Positions 61,901 to 64,000 of a stretch of DNA of 64,000 nucleotides are shown here, one piece after another. Both the position numbers and the translations under genes were made by a program. The stretch's first letter is position 1. Each line of letters begins with the position of its first letter. This stretch comes from Trichostrongylus colubriformis (lineage: Eukaryota; Nematoda; Chromadorea; Rhabditida; Trichostrongylidae), in assembly GCA_963978905.1 (NCBI GenBank), contig OZ022258.1:56838591-56902590 (forward strand), written 5' to 3'. The notes under the pieces were generated by a model, which was not told the origin of the DNA, made no database searches, and saw nothing but the letters and a program-made list of their open reading frames with translations.

Positions 61901-63626
61901 AAAATCCCAAAAAATGGTGGTCTTTGGCGACAGCACCCGTTTTGAATATTTGCAAAATATCCACACGTTGGAATGCCCCAGAGGTGCTCTGCACTACTTG
62001 CTTTGTTTTCAGTCGAAATCATGCATTCGCGATGGGAAAACGTATTCTGATGGGCAAGAATGGCATACATCATCTTGTGAAGTTTGTCGATGTAAGAAAG
62101 GAGTCGCTGTATGCAGTAAAATGACATGTCCCAAAACACCTGGTGAGTTTTTAGGTTAGGGGAAGGCGCTACAGTATGTTTTGCATAATTTCTTGCAATC
62201 CAAGTGTTCGAATCGTTGAAAGAAACGTGCACGGCAGATCCATTATTCTAATTTCTTTCAAAATCGCTATACTAGATCCAGTAAATAACCCTTAATAAGA
62301 ACAATCCAAATACGCAGAGATCGCAAAGAGCAACTCGGCTTCAAATTCCCGCCGAGCAAGTTGTGTTTGCCCAATAAGGGCCGCATGCAAAGTTTGAGAA
62401 AAAGCGAAAATTCTAACATACATCGCTATACTAGATCCCCCAAATTCTTGGCCGGGTGAACGGGCCTCCAAGTAAAAGTTTGTCCCATCGTCCGCCGCGG
62501 TTAGGAACGGAGAGTGGGACTGTTTACGTAATTTTCTGTTCGTACATTGCGTCTCCGACCGCTGCGGACGACGGGGTGGGTACTTGCTCGAAAGACCCGC
62601 CCAACCGGCCGAGACTTGTGGTGTAGTACCTCGGCCGGCTTCACATTTTTTCGCGTGAAACTTTGCATGAAGCACACCTCGTTAGGCAAATACAACATGA
62701 ATATATGGTTACCGAGAAATCTTATTTTTTCGTGAGCGATTCCTTCAAGTACCGTTTCAAATTCTGGGGACATTTGAACAATAATTCTTTAGCACAATGC
62801 TCGTGGATCGTGATACCGGACGGTGAGTGTTGCCCGGTGTGTGTCGGTTGCCAGACGGAAAAACTTGAAAAGAAACGTAAGAACGAAAGCTGGCAGAAAG
62901 ACGACTGTACGACGTGAGTTTCTAGAATTATCGGACGATTCAGAAGATTTCTGGAGTATCTGGAATATTTTTAATAGCTGAACTTCAGATGCACTTGTTC
63001 GGAAGACGGTACACCAGTATGCGAGAAGCACATGTGCAGTACAGAATGCGAGAATCCACGCAAAGTCGAAGGCCAATGCTGTCCTGTCTGCGACGGTAAG
63101 TACAGACCGCCTTGTAAACTGTTTTTTCTCACCTGGAGAAGATACTCATGCAGCTTCCGCTCATCTCGTGACTACGTCAGGACTATTCAACTAGGTCACG
63201 TCACGTAGGGAGATAATTCACAAGGATACCCCACCAAGGCCGTTGACACAGTTCGCGTGACGTGATAACCTATGTGGACAGTCCTGACTCACGTCCTTAT
63301 CGTTCCAAAGGGAAATTTAAATTCGTTTTTATAAGGCCCTTGACTCAACTCGTGTGATGTGGTGACCTACTTGAATAGCCCTGACTCACGCCTCATCCGT
63401 TCGAAGGGAAATGGATTGGATCTGAGTTTATTGATTTCATTCATTGATATGATTTTTCAGAGCCACTTTTGTTAACAATGCCCGTGGCTTGTCCATCTAT
63501 TGAGCACTGCCCTCTACGATGTGAAGCCGGTCTGATACGAGATGAACGTGGTTGTTTCCAATGTGAATGCGTCCCTTCAAGTCGTCCAGGTCGTTGCCCT
63601 GAACTCTCCGCACGGAACTGTGATAA
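37775..63626 (+). CDS. crm-1: CRIM1/CRM-1-like cysteine-rich BMP regulator (10 exons, 3' end outside the window)
   Basis: Joined exons: 37775-37948, 45356-45464, 60544-60686, 60811-60922, 61417-61546, 61662-61797, 62013-62142, 62793-62913, 62989-63095 and 63461-63626. These total 1,328 nt, and every junction preserves frame. Order: hydrophobic signal peptide (residues 1-21), IGFBP-type module (33-94), a repeated pair of cysteine modules with CPPDS and CCD motifs (95-179, 180-268), two VWC domains (about 272-330 and 340-387) and the start of an antistasin repeat (about 396-442). This order matches vertebrate CRIM1. C. elegans CRM-1 is a family member that promotes BMP-like DBL-1 signalling; vertebrate CRIM1 binds BMPs at the cell surface. 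Remaining antistasin/VWC repeats and any membrane anchor should lie to the right. Introns 1 and 2 are 7.4 and 15.1 kb. A chordin-like protein is less likely given the IGFBP start. Confidence 0.88.
37949..45355. other. Intron 1 (7,407 bp)
   Basis: The donor is GTACGT and the acceptor is GATTTCAG. The interior is AT-rich and contains no recognised gene or large transposon. A run of 12 C lies at 40715-40726. A possible A-box (TGGTGTAGCGG, 38457-38467) lacks any partner B-box. A small ATATCACA-type hairpin lies near 44466-44490. Confidence 0.7.
45356..45464 (+). CDS. crm-1: Exon 2: second half of the IGFBP-type module
   Basis: It continues directly from exon 1 as CCP|VCVRQEGERCGG and carries six cysteines in all, ending EYGTCI. 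Paired with exon 1 this makes a complete IGFBP N-terminal-type domain. The acceptor TTTCAG ends at 45355 and the donor is G|GTTAGT at 45465. The exon ends in phase 1, which matches only exons beginning with two bases of a codon, as exon 3 does. Confidence 0.88.
47683..47739. repeat. Perfect hairpin, 23-bp stem and 11-base loop
   Basis: A 23-base arm at 47683-47705 (begins ATCCGATCGAATCGAGG) is exactly complementary to 47717-47739 (ends CGATTCGATCGGAT). The loop is CAGCCTAGTGA. No mismatches were found. A run of 11 G lies 115 bases upstream. The stem is shorter and more perfect than a typical miRNA precursor; a very recent inverted duplication is the simpler reading. Confidence 0.8.
48282..48441. 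mobile_element. MITE family 2, copy 2
   Basis: About 160 bp. The left end GGTCCGTCGTATGACTTTA mirrors the right end GAAGTCTAACGGCGGCC. Internal GATTTTGCGATTCCGCG pairs with CGCAGAATCGCAAATCGCG, and GCGGCATCGCAC with ATGCCGCAAAGTGCGG. Non-coding. Confidence 0.7.
48731..48890. mobile_element. MITE family 2, copy 3
   Basis: About 160 bp. The left end GGCCGCCGTCAGAC mirrors the right end GTCTAAAGGTGGTCC. The interior has GCGATTCTGCAACTCTGCGG and GGAGCCGCGACACCGAAAGG. It lies 290 bp from copy 2, so the two copies sit close together in the same intron. Confidence 0.7.
49905..49970. repeat. 20-bp perfect inverted repeat enclosing a tRNA T-arm-like core
   Basis: TGAGTTATGGGCAAAAGCTT (49905-49924) is exactly inverted at 49951-49970. 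The 26-bp core read on the minus strand is GCGGGTTCGGGTCCCGTCTG, very close to a tRNA T-arm and B-box. It is related to the repeat at 36077-36205. There is no D-arm or anticodon arm, so it is not a tRNA gene. Confidence 0.65.
54540..54710. repeat. Diverged tandem pair followed by a GGT/AGT simple repeat
   Basis: ACCATATTTTGAGATAATA at about 54540 and ACCATATTTTAGGGCAATA at about 54607 begin two related units of roughly 67 bp that share CTGAACTGCTATG/CTGATTTGCTATT and CCTGTGGA/TCTGTGGG. A (GGT/AGT)n stretch follows at 54672-54708. Low-complexity, non-coding. Confidence 0.5.
57910..58414. mobile_element. Tc1-like MITE, 505 bp, flanked by TA
   Basis: CAGTAGCGCTCAAAAGTCTT at 57910 is mirrored by AAGACTTTTGAGCGTTACTG ending at 58414, with TA at 57908-57909 and 58415-58416. 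Inverted ends continue to about 30 bp (CGGCCAAA/TTTGGCCG). CAGT-starting ends and TA duplication fit Tc1-type elements. Two overlapping plus-strand frames inside (57993-58259) show no transposase motif, so it is non-autonomous. Confidence 0.8.
59799..60482. mobile_element. Second fold-back mariner derivative with a transposase relic in each arm
   Basis: TA at 59797-59798 and 60483-60484 flank inverted ends TTAGGTCTGTGCAGAATAAA. The right arm keeps an open frame covering the mariner C-terminal region: DLSLTNYHFFPVLD, VENAIVDFINFRNPEF and LPYRWQGCVDSNGFYFDK, the usual mariner ending. It stops at TAA 60406-60408. The left arm encodes a more decayed inverse copy (minus strand, about 59860-60150). 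N-terminal and first catalytic regions are missing in both. The right end lies 61 bp before exon 3. Confidence 0.85.
60544..60686 (+). CDS. crm-1: Exon 3: first CPPDS-type cysteine module
   Basis: The split codon G|AA gives Glu after exon 2. The exon carries ERCLKAQC, HPECPPDS, GECCGRPGTCHC and ends CDLQ before GTAAAT. The CPPDS...GECC spacing is that of the CRIM1 segment between the IGFBP and the first VWC domain. Ends in phase 0. Confidence 0.85.
60811..60922 (+). CDS. crm-1: Exon 4: companion cysteine module ending GSCCDVFEC
   Basis: The acceptor is GCTTCCAG, ending at 60810. The exon opens KCEAFVPVCEKG and closes GNQPGSCCDVFECRKR; PGSCCD(x)(x)EC is a CRIM1 signature. The donor is G|GTACGT and the exon ends in phase 1. 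The short intron before it is 124 bp. Confidence 0.85.
61129..61371. mobile_element. Palindromic MITE in intron 4
   Basis: CGGGTGTGTGC at 61129 is mirrored by GCACACACCCG ending at 61371. Inner landmarks are GAAATCGCG with CGCGAAGCGATTTT, and GCGGCGCGGCGGTGCG with CGCCGCGAGTGCGACG. The motif GTGCACACACCCG is repeated once more just outside at 61383-61395. The element has a 153-codon frame across it that is an artefact of GC richness. A fragment of the same family lies at 9702-9800. Confidence 0.65.
61417..61546 (+). CDS. crm-1: Exon 5: second CPPDS-type cysteine module
   Basis: The split codon G|AA gives Glu. The exon reads VQCESFRCPPQVF, then VDCPPDS and PPGMCCP, a close paralogue of exon 3 in the same gene. 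The acceptor is TTTTTTAG, ending at 61416. The donor is AA|GTATTG, a weaker site than the others. Ends in phase 2. Confidence 0.83.
61662..61797 (+). CDS. crm-1: Exon 6: companion module ending PGRCCDEWTC
   Basis: The acceptor is CGCTTCAG. It begins CRCRAAVCRPAICDEG and ends GTGTPGRCCDEWTCEDD, paralogous to exon 4. The donor is CTT|GTAAGT and the exon ends in phase 0. The GTPGxCCDxxEC-type motif is the closest match to CRIM1 in the window. Confidence 0.85.
62013..62142 (+). CDS. crm-1: Exon 7: first VWC domain, N-terminal part
   Basis: The acceptor is TGTTTTCAG. It carries CIRDGKTYSDGQEWHTSSC then CEVCRCKKG and CSKMTCPKTP, the standard VWC pattern CxDxGxxYxxGxxWxxxxCxxCxC. The donor is G|GTGAGT and the exon ends in phase 1. 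VWC domains of this family bind BMP ligands. Confidence 0.9.
62360..62745. mobile_element. MITE family 1, copy E (left arm shortened), in intron 7
   Basis: The right arm is well kept: GGCTTCACATTTTTTCGCGT, GAAACTTTGCATGA, ATACAACATGAATATATGG, ending GCGATTCCTTC at 62745. The left arm starts inside the family (TTGCCCAATAAGGGCCGCAT near 62368), lacking about 40 bp of terminus. A 17-bp string ATCGCTATACTAGATCC at 62422-62438 is foreign to the family and identical to 62263-62279 outside the element. It ends 47 bp before exon 8. Confidence 0.75.
62793..62913 (+). CDS. crm-1: Exon 8: end of the first VWC domain and start of the second
   Basis: The acceptor is TCTTTAG. The split codon gives Ala, then QCSWIVIPDGECCPVCVGC, the canonical GECCPVC end of a VWC domain. 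The following linker is highly charged (KLEKKRKNESW), leading into QKDDCTT, the WxxDDCTxC start of VWC 2. The donor is AC|GTGAGT, phase 2. Confidence 0.88.
62989..63095 (+). CDS. crm-1: Exon 9: rest of the second VWC domain
   Basis: The acceptor is ACTTCAG. The exon reads CTCSEDGTPVCEKHMCSTEC then CENPRKVEGQCCPVCD, completing VWC 2 with the usual CCPVC end. The donor is G|GTAAGT, phase 1. It is the smallest exon in the window (107 bp). Confidence 0.88.
63160..63412. repeat. Three copies of a repeat of about 80 bp in intron 9, one inverted
   Basis: Two direct units (about 63236-63315 and 63331-63412) share AAGGCC(C/G)TTGAC, GTGAC or GTGATG runs, the CCTGACTCACG block and a GAAGGGAAAT or CAAAGGGAAAT end. 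A partial unit at about 63160-63206 is the same sequence inverted (CGTGACTACGTCAGGACTAT...). All lie inside the 365-bp intron 9. Confidence 0.6.
63461..63626 (+). CDS. crm-1: Exon 10: linker and start of the antistasin-like repeats
   Basis: The acceptor is ATTTTTCAG. It begins EPLLLTMPVACPSIEHCPL, close to the segment that follows VWC 2 in CRIM1. It then gives RCEAGLIRDERGCFQCEC, an antistasin-type repeat (CxxGxxxDxxGCxxCxC), and the first cysteines of the next repeat (RCPELSARNC). The donor is AA|GTAAGT, phase 2, so coding continues beyond the window. Confidence 0.88.
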
Positions 63627-64000
63627 GTAAGTTTGACCCAGCTTTCCTTGAATTCTCCTCCTTTCCCTTCTGATGCTGTTCTTTGAATGGGAGTCATATC
63701 CTCCTTCACTACCGCTTCATAACATCATAATCATATCTGATTTATTTTTCAAATTAGTCGTGGTACTCGAAAGCCTAAAGTGGGAACATTACTTTTTAAA
63801 ATATTACTTTTTCCATTTTTTATGTTTTCTTACTTTGAGGTAGGTTTTTTCCTGAAACGTTTTGAAGTTGTGTATGGTTCCTTAGCGTCACTCAGTTGAT
63901 GTTTCAAAATGTTATACTGGAAGCTGTTTGCTGTGAACTTAACGCAGAAGCAGAAAAAACTTTAACCATTCTTTTTTTATTGCTTATTACATGCACAAAA
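63627..64000. other. Start of intron 10 to the window edge
   Basis: The interval follows a strong GTAAGT donor and is AT-rich, with a purine/T-rich right end. No further cysteine-rich exon is visible before the edge, so the next exon lies outside. Confidence 0.6.

Noticed and set aside
63758..63838. Possible eleventh exon after AAATTAG
   Set aside because: The phase would fit, but the translation has no cysteines and is hydrophobic/AT-driven, unlike antistasin repeats.

Overview
This window looks like nuclear DNA from a nematode, most likely a clade V (strongylid or hookworm-like) parasite. It is AT-rich and gene-poor. Its introns have GTAAGT/GTGAGT-type donors and TTTCAG-like acceptors. It is crowded with short palindromic DNA transposons (MITEs), mariner and Tc1 relics and a truncated RTE-type LINE. 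The species assignment is inference from repeat and intron style plus the one recognisable gene; there is no rRNA or other marker.

Only one real host gene can be supported. It is a plus-strand gene from 37775 to beyond the right edge, with ten coding exons visible (442 codons plus 2 nt). It encodes a secreted or membrane-anchored cysteine-rich protein: signal peptide, IGFBP-type module, two CPPDS/CCD-type cysteine modules, two von Willebrand factor C (VWC) domains and the first antistasin-like repeat. That order matches vertebrate CRIM1 and C. elegans CRM-1, extracellular modulators of BMP/TGF-beta ligands. All nine exon junctions keep frame. Exons 1 and 2 are separated by 7.4 kb, exons 2 and 3 by 15.1 kb, and exons 3-10 lie within about 3.1 kb. 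The C-terminal antistasin/VWC repeats and any membrane anchor lie outside the window.

Positions 1-37592 show no recognisable host gene. They hold a mariner transposase end (1-259), a piggyBac-like TTAA element (899-1417), palindromic elements at 4581-5045, 7155-7281, 12986-13219 and 23301-23854, a mariner 5' fragment (19531-19730), a fold-back mariner derivative (20229-20902), a 102-bp mariner MITE (26306-26407), a 5'-truncated RTE insertion with an 18-bp target-site duplication (27683-29140), and four of the five copies of a roughly 420-bp MITE family (14739, 22274, 29464, 35007).

The gene's introns carry the same kind of load: three hairpin repeats with tRNA-like or GCG-rich sequence, a perfect 23-bp-stem hairpin (47683-47739), a Tc1-like MITE (57910-58414), a second fold-back mariner (59799-60482), a palindromic element (61129-61371), the fifth MITE copy (62360-62745) and a three-copy mosaic repeat (63160-63412). 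Three of these end 45-61 bp upstream of an exon. Long G or C runs recur through the window. I found no operon, CRISPR, phage-like or clearly new multi-gene system; the unusual content is the transposon biology and the structure of the CRIM1-like locus.
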